Made by a program: the position numbers and the translations under genes. 64,000 nucleotides of DNA from Eretmocerus hayati (taxonomy: Eukaryota > Arthropoda > Insecta > Hymenoptera > Aphelinidae). The stretch lies in the NCBI GenBank assembly GCA_029851415.1, contig CM056743.1, positions 28,160,405 to 28,224,404 of the forward strand. Direction: 5' to 3'. The notes beneath the pieces are model-generated. The model searched no databases, had not been told where the DNA came from, and saw nothing but the letters and a program-made list of their open reading frames with translations. Within the stretch, counting starts at the first letter, position 1. The number at the start of each line of letters is the position of its first letter. Shown here one piece after another: positions 47,987 through 60,366 of the stretch.

Positions 47987-49979
47987 GACTTGCTGATCAT
48001 CTTTCTGTATGTGTCTCGCGATTGTAATGATTAGTTTTTGTTTGTTATTCTTCTGCGTTGAATAATTCAAGTTTAAAAGGGATGAAACATTTGCATGTGA
48101 CATCCATAGAGATTTATTTTTACATTGCGCCATTGCGCCTATAGTCGCCTTATATTATACCCTATGCGCCATAAAAACATCACACTAGCTTTGATGCGCA
48201 TATGAGCTTTTCAACCGTTGGTTCAATTATGATTACGAAATATTTCAACATCTTCGTGAAGTGGCATTCTTTTATCAGCTTTCTACAACATTTACGTTTA
48301 CAATCGAAAAAGATGTGAAACTTCCAAGGATATCAATACCAAAAGTATCAAGATACTGTGAGTAGATTTTATTGGTGGAGAATTTGTTTGGTTTTTCGAA
48401 GAAACTAATTGATGAATTTTGATCATTCAAAAACACAATTCAATTTTACAGTGCATCCAATAATTCTCAAAATCTTCGTATGTTGTGCATACAAAAGAGG
48501 CTGATACAACATTGTGTAAGATACAACATTACATAAAATGTTATAATAGCAAATCATTCCTGAGCTTTCTACGATTTTTCCAAAATTGGTCACGCCAAAT
48601 GTATCTCGTGAACTTTTTTCAATAAAGATGGAAATGTAAACTCCATCGTTTTCCGTACAATTTTGTCACTTGCTTGAGAATGGAACTGTTACTTACAGAT
48701 GAATGGCATAAGTACTTTTACCGCATCAGAAGCAAAGCATAAAATATCTTCTACGCATGATGCGCGGAAAGTATCGACTTTTCGACTCCTCGATTTCTGT
48801 AAATTTTTTCATTCCTGGAAAGCGAAAACAGTATGCGTTTCCCACTTGCATGGTTGCTTTGCTCTTGTCACGAATTATTAAAAAAAAACAACCTTGCAAT
48901 TTATCACATGCCTAGAGGGTTTATAATGCTGTTTTGAGATTCATGCTCAAGCTTTCCCGGGTCTGATAATACTGTTGTCTAATGCACAAGATCCCGAATT
49001 GATTTTGTAATTATGTCTAGTATGCAGTCTTGATTTTTTAAAGTGCCCTGATACGGTTTGGCAATGTGTGAAAAATCGTGATACAAACGGCAATAGATTA
49101 CAACTCATACTATTAGTTTTATTCTGTATATCCCATGACATAAATTACGTGATAAATATTTGGATCTCACATATGAGATTGCAATCTCGCTTACAATTTT
49201 CTCATGCGAGTCGATACAAATGATCTATTTTGAATTCTAATCTATCTTTCTTTTGTGATATTTATAAGAGTTATCAAGTGAAACATTTGTAACCTTGAGT
49301 ATTGAATAATAAGGTATAGTATCGATGAAGGTATCGTTTTGTACGTCTTTGACACGTGCCATGATTTTGTAAGTGTGTAATATGTAAAAAGTTTTTTTCA
49401 AATAATAAAATTAATTTGAACGTCACGAAGAAAATCATTATAGAACCTCAATATCATTTGCAGGTATACGAATTTGTTTGTGAAAAAGGGATCAGTTCTG
49501 ATACTTGAGTCAAAAGGATCTGGAAGAATCTCCAAAAATTTTTTCTGCAAGTACGATATTGAAGTAGTACAATGGAGCTTCTTGTCTAAGTGGCTCTTAA
49601 AACTCGACGGCTTCGTATCAAGTTCCGCATTGATATAAGATTTCAAGAACCTGGCACTGTTTTAATTGAATGATAGGATCCGATGATAAAAAAGTTTTCG
49701 AAGCTATTTGATTCTGGTGGATTTCCGTAAGAACGTTCCACAATTTGAAAGAAAATGTACGGACTCAAATTGCCCATGTTATTTGGAAAACAATGATCGC
49801 ATCGTACCTCACAGTAAAGCAATTTTAAAAAGTCATATTTCATTGATGTGCATGTATTATCTGCTTGATATTCCTCGGGCCTTAAAAAATTGAAATGTTT
49901 TTGGGGGACGCTGGATCTAATGGTTTATACGGAATTTTGATGAAATGTTATTCCGATGAGCAAAAGAAGTTAGTATAAA
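47987..49979. other. no gene recognised
   Basis: Two kilobases of AT-rich DNA. Minus-strand open frames at 49398-49646 and 49643-49843 are short, unlike any family I know and lack clear splice context. Confidence 0.35.
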
Positions 49980-52012
49980 TGAGTCATTCTGGAGCAAGCT
50001 GGACAAAACCGTCACCAGGGGGGTCTGGGAAAAATCCGCAAAATTTTTTTTCCATTAGTACTATGTTAAAATAGTACGAAAAATTTTTTTTCAGATTTTT
50101 TCGGCCCTCCCCCCCCCCCTGTGGACCCCAGGGCCCACGAAAGGGCCATTTTAGGCCCTCTTTTAGCCTATTCTAGAAAAATCATAGTTCCAACGCAATT
50201 CAATATTTTTCAACGTACTTGGGCGCATTTTCCTCGTCAAGACTAGTACTTTTGAAAAAAAATGTCCAAGGCCACTCAGTGAGCCTGACGACTTCTGCAA
50301 GCTAATTATTGAGAGCAAATTTTAGCGATTTTTGGGTCTGCTTCAAAGCGATCTAGCTCCTACTAGACATGTGATAATCGACTTCTTATAGGAGCTATAG
50401 CCGATACGAGTTGAGCTATTTACGAAAAAGTCGAAAATTCAGGACTCGATTCCAAAAATATATCTGAATTTTTTTCCACCAAACTTAGGCGAAAATGTTC
50501 TTTCAGCTACTTTCAGCAAAAAAAATTTGGCGGAGGTTATTTTTTTTGATTTTTTTTGCCGAGCGTTACAAAATGCCGCATTTCGTGCTTTTAGCAAAAA
50601 CGGCATCTTTGACCACGGTCACATATGCTCCCATCTGGACTGATGTGCACCAATCTGTGTGAAAGTACTCCCCAAAGTACCCCCAAGTAGGTGTAAGAAG
50701 TTGCGGGGACGAGCCTCCACCCAGGAGCGAGCTGTAGGTTCTATTTACCGTGTCGAAAATAGGCATTATTTAGGCTATTCGAGCGTAAGCGACCGAGAGC
50801 ATGATTTTACTTGTTCTGGCTTACAAATGAGATAATGGGCTAGAATGAGGATCCAAACATATTTTTCCGACTCAAAATGACCATCTGAACACAATTAAGA
50901 GGTCAGTTTAGCTCTAGAACGTTGTCTAGTGCCTCAACGGTGTCAGAACCCGTCGACAGAATCTAAGTTCTTAAGGGGTAGAGGGATGACTATTTAGAGC
51001 AAAACTGACCTCGGTATTGTGTTCAGATGGTCATTTTGAGTCGGAAAAGTATGTTTGGATCCTCATTCTAGTCCATTATCTCATTTGTAAGCCAGAACAA
51101 GTAAAATCATGCTCTCGGTCGCTTACGCTCGAATAGCCTAAATAATGCCTATTTTTGACACGGTAAATAGAACCTACAGCTCGCTTCTGGCTGCAGGCTC
51201 GTCTCCGCAACTTCTTACACGTACTTGGGGGTACTTTGGGGAGTACTTTCACACAGATTGGTGCACATCAGTGCAGATGGGAGGATATGTGACCGTGGTC
51301 AAAGATGCCGTTTTTGCTAAAAGCACGAAATGCGGCATTTTGTAACGCTCGGCAAAAAAAAATCAAAAAAAATAACCTCCGCCAAATTTTTTTGCTGAAA
51401 GTAGATGTCTGAAAGAACATTTTCGCCTAAGTTTGGTGGAACAAAATTAAGATATATTTTTGGAATCGAGTCCTGAATTTTCGACTTTTTCGTAAATAGC
51501 TCAACTTGTATCGGCTATAGCTCCTATAAAAAGTACGATAATCGACTTCTGCAGGTGGTCAAATTGTAGGTTTTTTCAAGACCTTCAGTATGACCACCTG
51601 CAGAAGTCGATTATCATATGCCTAGTACGAGCTAGATCGCTTTGAAGCAGGCCCAAAAATCGCTAAAATTTGCTCTCAATAATTAGCTTGCAGAAGTCGT
51701 CAGGCTCACTAAGTGGCCTTGGACAATTTTTTTTTCAAAAGTACTAGTCTTGACGAGGAAAATGCGCCCAAGTACGTTGAAAAATATTGAATTGCGTTGG
51801 AACTATGATTTTTCTAGAATAGGCTAAAAGAGGGCCTAAAATGGCCCTTTCGTGGGCCCTGGGGTCCACAGGGGGGGGGGGGGAGGGCCGAAAAAATCTG
51901 AAAAAAAATTTTTCGTACTATTTTAACATATTACTAATGGAAAAAAAATTTTGCGGATTTTTCCCAGACCCCCCTGGTGACGGTTTTGTCCAGCTTGCTC
52001 CAGAATGACTCA
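49980..52012. mobile_element. 2.0-kb giant foldback element
   Basis: The left end TGAGTCATTCTGGAGCAAGC is exactly complementary to the right end, and the two arms (about 49980-50900 and 51010-52012) are near-identical inverted repeats over almost the full length around a loop of about 100 bp. A 66-codon open frame occurs in both arms as a mirror image and encodes nothing known. No transposase. Poly-C/poly-G blocks near 50110 and 51875 pair with each other. Target duplication is unclear: TA lies close to both ends but not exactly adjacent. A related fragment is at 42904. Confidence 0.9.
51537..51615. repeat. 79-bp hairpin nested in one arm of the foldback element
   Basis: The left end GATAATCGACTTCTGCAGGT is complementary to the right end ACCTGCAGAAGTCGATTATC, with about 30 bp between the stems. 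The opposite arm (around 50370) has a single GATAATCGACTTCT and no second copy, so this part was added after the arms formed. Confidence 0.8.
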
Positions 52013-54075
52013 CATATATTGAGGGACATAAGGAAACTATAACATAGTTTCATACAAAACATGAAATCTCTTGAATTTTTCAACCGACTCATTTGCGGAG
52101 TCTAACATGATGATGTGAGTGGATTTTAAGAGTACTTTTCGAGTAGTGATTCATTTTCTGCCAATTTTCCGGGTTTTCCGAAAAAAACATATCTTACAAA
52201 TGATTTGTATTTCCTCTCTCTTACTTGAAAGAGTGTCAGGGATTTTATTTGGATATTTCTTGACGTGCTAAATCGAACGGTTGGTACGAAATTTTGTTTG
52301 AAAACCTGTGGTACACTGTTATGAAATGATCGTGATGATGCAATCAGTGTGGAAGCATACCATATTCAGTGTATAACTCCTTCTGATAATAACTTAATTA
52401 ATCAAGAAATCTGTGGAGAACTAGAATAAAAGAGCTTGACTGTTCCTAGAGCTAACGGAATCTCTCAAGTATTGAATATTTCAACATTTCACGGTTAATA
52501 AACTCATGGGGTCAATTGATTTAGAAAATTTTTCTAAATCAATGTTCTACTTCTAGGATCCAATCGACTCGAAATGAGTTTCCAGATTTTATATGTTTCG
52601 TACTTTTTCCACATTCTCCAAGCCTTACTATACATGAGCAGTATATATCAGATTTTGTAGGCAAAACGTCACACTCTTTTACATCGTCACTTTGACTGAG
52701 AAAATTTTACATTTTCGTGGTTTGATTGTTTATAAGTGATACGAGGATCATCTCGAAAGAATCGATTCAGAGGAGTGCAGGCGTCTATTCTGAAGATTAG
52801 ACAGAGACAGAACTTGAGAAGGTTGTATTCCAAAGCATTGCCAATATCATATACTAAAGCAGAATTTTACCATGCATGAATTTAATTCTGCTGGGGCATC
52901 TCTTAATAATTGAAACTCGACATCATGAGTAATTTTGTAGATTTTTCGTCCTTGTTGTTTAATATATGAGTTGATCATGATCATTCTATTTACCTGTATC
53001 AACAGGAGCCAGACGTTATGTCTGTGCTCTATTACAAGATCGTTCAAAAATATCATGACGATCTAAAGAATAACAGACCTGAAGCCTGATGAGGTCCACG
53101 AAACCTAGTGGACGAAACGTATATAAAATTTCTTTCATGAATTTTTGGGAATTTATTTAGTTCCCCACCGTCCTTCAAGATCGATGAGACCAAATAATCA
53201 ACTCATATCAGAAACTCGACATCATTCTCATGACGTTACAGTGTACGGGGTTTTGTAGGTTTTAGAGCTCATGAATACATATTCTAGGCCACTTCTAGCC
53301 TTAAAAATCGTCCCTCTATAACTCACTTTCAACATTTGGGGCGTGTGTCCAGCTCCCCTCTACTTCAACAGAGCATAGTATAGTTCTGAAGGAAAAAATT
53401 GCGAGGAATCATTCATCGGCTTTGCCCTTGGAAAGGCTGTGCATTTAGAGGAAAATCTTCGGAACGACTTACAGCTAGCTCCTAAGCAAACTAATCAAAA
53501 AATGAGAATTGACTTTTTTAAACTCTTATTTACTAGCTGTTGAAAAAAAATCGACGTTTTGACTAGTAAAAGAAGTCAGTCGTCGTACTTGTCATGGAAA
53601 CTACATCCAATCCACGCGAAACAACAATTACCCTGATGAAAAACCTGACCCCACCGAGATCATGAAATTATTTTCAGCAGGGTAATGTCTGCGTGGAAAC
53701 TTGCAATAATCTAGAAAAATATTCTAGGGTCACTTTTGCATAGCACTAGCTAAAAAATTCGTCATTGGATCCCTGCAGACTCACCTGGTGACCGTAAAAT
53801 AGCCAAAATACGCTGTCGTAACCCCACTGAGTTATCCTTCAGTTTGAGCCTGGAATGGCGGGATCAAAGAGTTTTTTATTTGCAAAAAATAGAGAATTAT
53901 TCAAGATTTTTTTTTGGGAAAATTACTCATTATGATACTCCCATTTTTTCAAAGGATTCCCGTCAGAATGTATTTGGAAATGTTTTCACTCCAAATGGAT
54001 TTTGAGCAACTAAATAAATTTTGCATGGAAAAGGCCTCGTTATGCATCATTGTAGTTGAATCTTGAATGACCGAC
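52013..54075. other. no gene recognised
   Basis: About 2 kb of AT-rich sequence without recognisable exons, domains or repeats. Confidence 0.35.
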
Positions 54076-54077
54076 TA

Positions 54078-54908
54078 GAGTAGAACTCGGTTATAACGAG
54101 AACTCGTTTATAACGAGCAAATTTTCGAAATTCAGTTAGTTCTTGTACTATTAAGTGAACGGAATCAGCCTCGGTTATAACAAGCCTAGTTATAACGAGA
54201 TCGGTTATAACGAGATCTCGGTTGTAACGAGCTGAAATTTTGCCCAAATTTGGATTTGGATCTCTGCTACAGTGAGCAGATACGATTTCAACACTATGCG
54301 ATGGTGATCATCATATTAAAACAATCGATTATACAAGCAACATGAAAATCGATGAGAGGAAAGCTTTTAGCTGAAAGGACAAAATAATGCTGAGTTTTGT
54401 AAGATCTACGATGCGCAGGTCAACGATTTCAACAATTTTGAAGATATGAACACTTTTTGGCTCACAAAATATTGATGATGAGTTTTTTCACCACTACTCA
54501 GTTGAAAAACACTGTTAAAGATGTAATCTTCGAGCCAAGAAACAAACATTAATCCCTGAATTCATGAAGAATACAATCTTGTGGGTCGTGGTTATGATAT
54601 AAGTGAGATGAAGTGTTCAATATTATCTTCCTTGAATCGGCTTCTCATATTTTATTCATCTTTTCACCTGCGAATCCATATCTATGTATACATATCCAAG
54701 TATACTTTCCTCATATCTTTTCTGTGTGTAACATTAGAAGTCCATTTTTGGAGTGAAACTCGATTAAATATGACATTCTCCAATGTAAAATGATCAATTG
54801 ATCACTCATTTACATTATTTACTCATAGATCCAACCATTTTGAGTCAACCTCGGTTATAACGAGCAAATTTTGCTGGTCCTTTGGAACTCGTTATAACCG
54901 AGTTACCT
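54078..54908. mobile_element. Tigger-like MITE
   Basis: The left end GAGTAGAACTCGGTTATAAC and right end CTCGTTATAACCGAGTTACC match the Tigger-type pattern (CAGTA-GAAC-TCGTTATAACGAG). Subterminal copies of GGTTATAACGAG occur four or more times at the left. Candidate TA duplications lie at 54076-54077 and 54909-54910. The interior has no transposase. The ends differ from those of the autonomous Tigger at 25983. Confidence 0.75.
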
Positions 54909-54910
54909 TA

Positions 54911-56528
54911 AAGTGAAGTTTTTCGCCCTCAGGATGATGAAAGGAGTTTTATTACAGTAAATTATGCATCTAAAAGTTATCAATCATTTGAATTAAACTG
55001 CTGATGCAATAAAGTTCAATCAGATAACAATGTTGGAAGTCCATGCGTGATTAATTAGGCCTAACGTTGAAATTTCAATGCCGCGCAAGAGCGGCATTTT
55101 TCGGAATTTTTAGACGGTGATGATACGACTTCAAGTCAATAACCGAACCCCGCAAAGCTTAAGAGCCGACACATCTGAAAACTTGAAATATTATGATTGG
55201 AAGGTATTTTTGATGCACCTTTCTGAAAAACTGCAAATCACAATAAGAGATTGCGTTTACTCATGAGAAGCAGGGTCTGATGCATGTTCAGGTTGTTGAG
55301 GTCTGCGAGCACTGTAGAAACAGCCCTGTCTCAAATGAATGAACTATTAGATATGACTCATTTGAGGGATGATTTGATACAAAATACACACCCGCATTGT
55401 CTCATTATAAAAATTAGTCAATTGAAACATCTGATTGAAAATAATATCACCAACCAAGTCCTGGGAAGCGGACAAGAAAACTGAACGATACGTCGATTGT
55501 CGGAATGATTTACAAGTTCTTCTAATGAGTCATTACCAATGTTTCAAATCTCAGACTCATATATTTCAAAAGAGTGTGTTAATTTAGGCAGGGATTCCAT
55601 GGTCGAAGGCTAATACCAAGTAGAGATGAATTGCTGATTTTTCGTTGTCATCATGTTTCCGCAAGCATCGCTCTGGCTGAAGACAGAACCCTCAGGATTA
55701 TGAAAGTAATTCGGCAAATTTTAAGCTGTGATGAGATATTCAATAGAAAAAAAATGTGGGATTCTATGGATCCACATCGATGACATTAAATGTCGGAACT
55801 CATAAAATCATATAGTTTCGATTCCAGTCAGAAGCATGTCACACTCGCCTGCGACATCTTTAAAGTCCAATGCTGGATTTCTTCAACAATTAATTTCGAG
55901 CGAACAATCTCTCACATGCAATTCATTGTACTTCATTCTTCCAGCTTTTTGCGAAACTATCTGGTGCAAAGAGCTACAAAAGCAATAGAGACAATGCGTG
56001 TGGGTAATCTTTTTGCTGCATATGATGAAATCCTAGATTTTCATAAATGTTTTTCAACTTACTACTCGATACATATGTATATGGGTGATTTTGCCGAAAG
56101 TGTGATCTATCAGTGATTTTGGATCAAAAAATTATCTTAGCCACAGACGACTTCCGGTGTCTCGCAGCAATTGATTTACTATTTTTTGGGCACGATTAAG
56201 GAAGTATCTAGAGCTACACGTATCTCAGAAGTGAAGTCGGACGAAAATACGCCAAGTTTGACGGGTTGCCGAGGGGGCGGAATTGACATTTCGCCTCAAA
56301 AAATATTCCCACGGCTCGACAACATAATCGTAGACTCTTGTCTGCACATTACATTTGCTCTGATGCAACCAAATATCTCAAGGAAATGTGTTTCACGAAG
56401 CGATGTAGTACGTTAGGGAAGCGGACGGGATTGACCGAAAATTTTGTACGCCCTTTGAAAAACACGTTTATATGGCGCACTCGGCCGCGGGCTTGAGTTT
56501 TCAGCTAATGTCGCGCAAGAAATAGATG
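54911..56528. other. region with gene-like fragments of unknown identity
   Basis: Contains two open frames on the plus strand, 55284-55484 and 55790-56116. The first reads like a short helical bundle (TALSQMNELLDMTHLRDDLI, then NTHPHCLIIKISQLKHLIEN), faintly like a TFIIS-N/LEDGF-type domain. The second shows no known pattern. Stops and missing splice links between them suggest a decayed gene or chance. Low certainty. Confidence 0.25.
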
Positions 56529-57508
56529 CACTGTAAAATTGGTTGAATTTTCAACCAACATTTCAACCAGCTGGTTGAACTTTCAATCACACTGGTTGAA
56601 TATTCAACCAATTGGTTGAATTTTCAACCAGACTGGTTGAATTTTTCATTCAATCAACTGGTTGAATCTTCATCCAAGCAATTATATCCCGTGATGGATG
56701 GATGGATGGATAGATGATGGGTGAATGGGCGGATGGATGGATAGAGGGATGGATGGATGGATGGATGGATGGGTGATGGTTGGATGAGTGGAGAAGAGGG
56801 ATGAAGGGTGGATGGGTAATTGGATAGATGATAGATGCATGATGGACGGGTGTATGATGGATGGATGGGTGGATGGACCCATCACCCATTCATCCATCCA
56901 TCCACATGCATCACCGTGATGGATGGATGGATGGATGGATGGATGATGGGTGAATGGGCGGATGGATGGATAGATGGATGGATGGATGGATGAGTGATGG
57001 TTGGATGAGTGGAGAAGAGGGATGAAGGGTGGATGGGTAATTGGATGGATGATAGATGCATGATGGACGGGTGTATGATGGATGGATGGGTGGATGGACC
57101 CATCACCCATTCATCCATCCATCCACATGCATCACTCCATCCATCCACCCACCCACACGCCATCCATCACTCCATCCATCCACCCCCCCCCCCCCCCCCC
57201 CCCACACGCCATCCATCACTCCATCCATCCACTCACCCACCATCCATTCTTCGATCCATTTATCGACCCCATCCATCATCCACCCATGGACCATCAATCC
57301 ATCATCCATCAGTCCACCCTCCCCCATCCATCCTTATCCACCCATAGGACTATCCACCATATTCTACCCCCCACACGTAGGCAATCTGATATGCAGGGAC
57401 CTCACGGACATATTGTGATAATCCACATTGGCTGAATATTCAACCAAACTGGTTGAATTTTCCATTCATCCAGCTGGTGGAAGTTTTTCGGAAAAATTTT
57501 TTACAGTG
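56529..57508. mobile_element. palindromic element carrying a minisatellite
   Basis: CACTGTAAAA at the left and TTTTACAGTG at the right are inverted ends. Next inside come many copies of GGTTGAA/TTCAACC at 56540-56680 and again at 57430-57480. The centre is filled by a GGAT-then-ATCC minisatellite, itself an inverted arrangement (GGAT-rich until about 56875 and 57095, CCAT-rich after). No coding capacity. Confidence 0.6.
56691..57330. repeat. GGAT/ATCC minisatellite with 225-bp higher-order unit
   Basis: Simple tetranucleotide repeat (GGAT, switching to CCAT). A unit of about 225 bp starting GTGATGGATGG occurs at 56691-56915 and again, nearly identical, from 56916. A 38-50-bp CCATCCATCCACCC...CACACGCC unit then repeats, separated by a C run of about 22 bases. 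Long open frames over it are artefacts of the missing stop codons in one phase. Confidence 0.85.
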
Positions 57509-57865
57509 TGTATTTGGGTTTCTAGATGACAACCTCATTGGTTAGAAAGGCGGACTTTGCCGAGCTAATTAGTGTTGTGCGAGTAGTTTCGGTGCAAACC
57601 CGTCTTCAAAACGTTGGATAGCTGTGCGCGAGCCGAGCGTTCAATTTTGAGGTTGAAATCACATGACCGGAAAAGAATTTGAAAAGATCAGGCCGGAAGG
57701 GCAACGGAGCTCTCTGATTGTCTGAACACGTGATTTTTACCGGTCCGTTCGATATTTTTCCGTCCGTGCAATTTCGGCCTTAAGTCTCAAAGTGGTGGAA
57801 TATGTTGTTTGAAGAACTACAAATCAAAGTGCAGAGCTACACATAGGGGGTTTTGACTATGCATA
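57509..57865. other. no gene recognised
   Basis: Spacer of about 350 bp between the minisatellite element and the next transposon relic, with nothing recognised. Confidence 0.35.
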
Positions 57866-58400
57866 TGAGTACCTCCGTGGAAACTTTGAAATAACGTGTG
57901 CCAGCTTGTACGAACCCTTGAAACGCTAGGGAAAAATACCGCACGGATAATTTTTGATGTACTTTTTGTGCTCTTTTTGTTGCAATCATTAGTTCTTCAG
58001 TCCAAGGTGACCCAAAAATCTACCATCGAAAAAGGGGTCAAAATGTCAGGTTGGTCCTTGTGGTTTTTCATTATTTCGACCTTTGAGTAATTCCACGCGA
58101 AACAGATCTACGAAAAGGGGTCATGTGTCAGACTGTTCTCTTGGCTTTTCCATTCGATTCTATGGTACAAAACATGAACTCTTCACCACCCATGGGACCC
58201 CATACCTGGAGGACTTTCCAGGTATGTGGGGCCCATATTCATTTATCCTTTACAATTATCTGCAACAGCAGAATTTGGGTCATTTTTTCAATAAAATTCA
58301 TATTTCTCCAATCCGTTTAGAGATACAGAGATGCGGTTTGCGGCATTCGAAAGGTCTTTAAAAAACCTATCGAAATCGATCGATTTTGACGGTAAATTTC
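57866..58400 (+). mobile_element. relic of the 41358/23312 transposon families
   Basis: Starts TGAGTACCTCCGTGGAAACT after a TA. Positions 57890-58083 match 41450-41935 (minus its two inserts). From 58085 the sequence TGAGTAATTCCACGCGAAAC, then CGATTCTATGG and CATTCGAAAGGTCTTT matches an arm of the 23312-24682 foldback with many substitutions. It joins two families in one place and lacks a visible right end. Confidence 0.65.
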
Positions 58401-59902
58401 GAGCGTATCACTGTCTTTGGTCTTTCATACTTTCTCACATACCATCCAAACGGAAAATCTACGGGTATGATCTCACATGGCATCATCATGTATCCGCAAA
58501 GTTCAATTTGAATGTATTGAAGTTGTTTTCCATCTTCTGTGCGGGGATACGATTTTTCCGCACGGTTTTTCGATTTTCATTCCCACACAGCGGATGGAGA
58601 AACAGTATTCGACACTCGGACGGGTCGGTTTCCACATTCTCGTGATAATTCCGACCCTTGCATTCGGCTCTGGCCGGTAAATATCACTCATAATTGTGCG
58701 GAAATCAACATTCCACTACAACCTACTCAAGTACTGGTGAGCTCCATGATGAATTGAGCTTTGCAGGGCTTTGGATATTTCGACGTGTCAAAAATTGTCA
58801 AGCTCTGGCATCTCATCAACTCTCTGAATTCCTTCCACTGACTTCCCAGTCGAATCGACTGGATTTTGACCCGAAGTCACTCGAAGTTTGGAGTAAAAGC
58901 TTAGCAAAATAATGGTTGAATCCAAAACCTTCTATCACTAAATTTCAAGCTAGTGGCACTGAGATTCAATTCGTCTCATAAAAAACTATACAATTTGAAG
59001 TTGTATATTTTATCTACTGTCAGGTATATTCGAATGCAACTGAAGATGTCTCATCAAGGTATTAAGAGAAGAAAATACCTGACACGATTTTCTGACCAAT
59101 GTTTGATGATCGTGATGATTGTTCGTTGATGAAGGAAGATTCGAGATAAACACACTAAAGCGGCATCCGTAATACCATCACACCACAGCATATTTTTACA
59201 AATTGTTGGGCTATTCAATCCGTATCAGGAATTTATTTCATAACAATTTGTGGCTTGCTCTGATTTTTTTGGAAATCCTGACGAATCCGCCACCAGCCAC
59301 TCAATTTTTGTAGTGTAGATGAATCTATTCAACGATCGTCAGCTCGAATCCCAATGATTGCATTATATACGCGAATAATGAATTTAGATTATATTTAGAT
59401 TATACACCTCCTCTGGTTCACGCGGCGTGCCTAAACATTTCGTAGGAAGATGCCTTGTGTGCTTTAATGTAAAATTTTTTGTTTAATACCATGTATGCCA
59501 AATCCCCTTGATTTTTAATCTATTGGCAAATAATTCAATTGTAAGAGTTCTGCGTCGCCTCTTGTGAATGTTGATGCACATTAATAAATTTACGCAATAA
59601 GATATTCATCATGAAACAGCTTTGGTTGGTGAAAGAGATTATCACGGTGTTCTTATAATTACTTCCTCTTCAGAAATCATTTTTTCATTTGGAGTATGCG
59701 AAGAATGTAGATTTTTCCCACAACAATGGAAATCGAAACCGTTTCTGTTTCCGAAGAAACTACAAAGAATATTTCCCAATATAATCTCAATGGGAAGAAA
59801 TGTCATAATTTTTTCTCTTTTTGCGGCTCTCCCGCAATACGCGTTCAACGAGATAGAATTCTGCGGAAAAATTGGGGAATCCTTTTTTGTTATTCTTTAA
59901 AA
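58401..59902. other. no gene recognised
   Basis: AT-rich, short open frames only; no domain or clear repeat seen. Confidence 0.35.
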
Positions 59903-59904
59903 TA

Positions 59905-60364
59905 CAGTGAAACCTTCATCAGGCGGACACGTTCGGTTGCAAAAAATATGTCCGACTTACAGAGGTGTCCGCTTTATAGAGAGGCTACCTGAAAATGCCA
60001 AGTTGGTTATTCAATGATTCTATGAGAATGAATCGTTTCAATTTGATCAAAATTGATTGCAGATAATCAAGATCAAGTCAACGATTGAAATCCCCCTGAA
60101 TAAGAACGAAATCGTTGTTGTTGCTCTCTGCAGCATAACCGGTGCATTATACGCAAGAACTAACATCAGAATCAAGCCATCACCTGTCCGGCTAATTGAG
60201 GTGCTTATACGTGTGCTCTTATGGGCGAGTGTAATCGAAATTTTTGTCCGCGCCCGGGTTATGGAGTGTCCGCTTTAAAGAGAGGCGAATCTGTGGAAGG
60301 AGTTTGGCCGGTCACAGGCGAAGTGTCCGCGTTTTGAAGGTGTCCGAATAGAGAGGTTTCACTG
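59905..60364. mobile_element. 460-bp Tigger-like MITE
   Basis: The left end CAGTGAAACCTTCATCAGGC and the right end GAGAGGTTTCACTG are inverted repeats, flanked by TA at 59903-59904 and 60365-60366. Subterminal GTGTCCGCTTTA(T/A)AGAGAGG occurs near both ends. CAG termini and TA target are typical of Tigger/pogo MITEs. No coding capacity. Confidence 0.85.
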
Positions 60365-60366
60365 TA

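Noticed and set aside
50566..51345. Mirror-image 66-codon frames in the 50-kb foldback element
   Set aside because: Same reason: arm symmetry duplicates a short chance frame. The peptide has no recognisable family.
56650..57435. Long open frames rich in His, Pro, Ser and Ile (or Trp, Met, Asp, Gly)
   Set aside because: They are translations of the GGAT/ATCC simple repeat, present in several phases on both strands, with no start context or domain.
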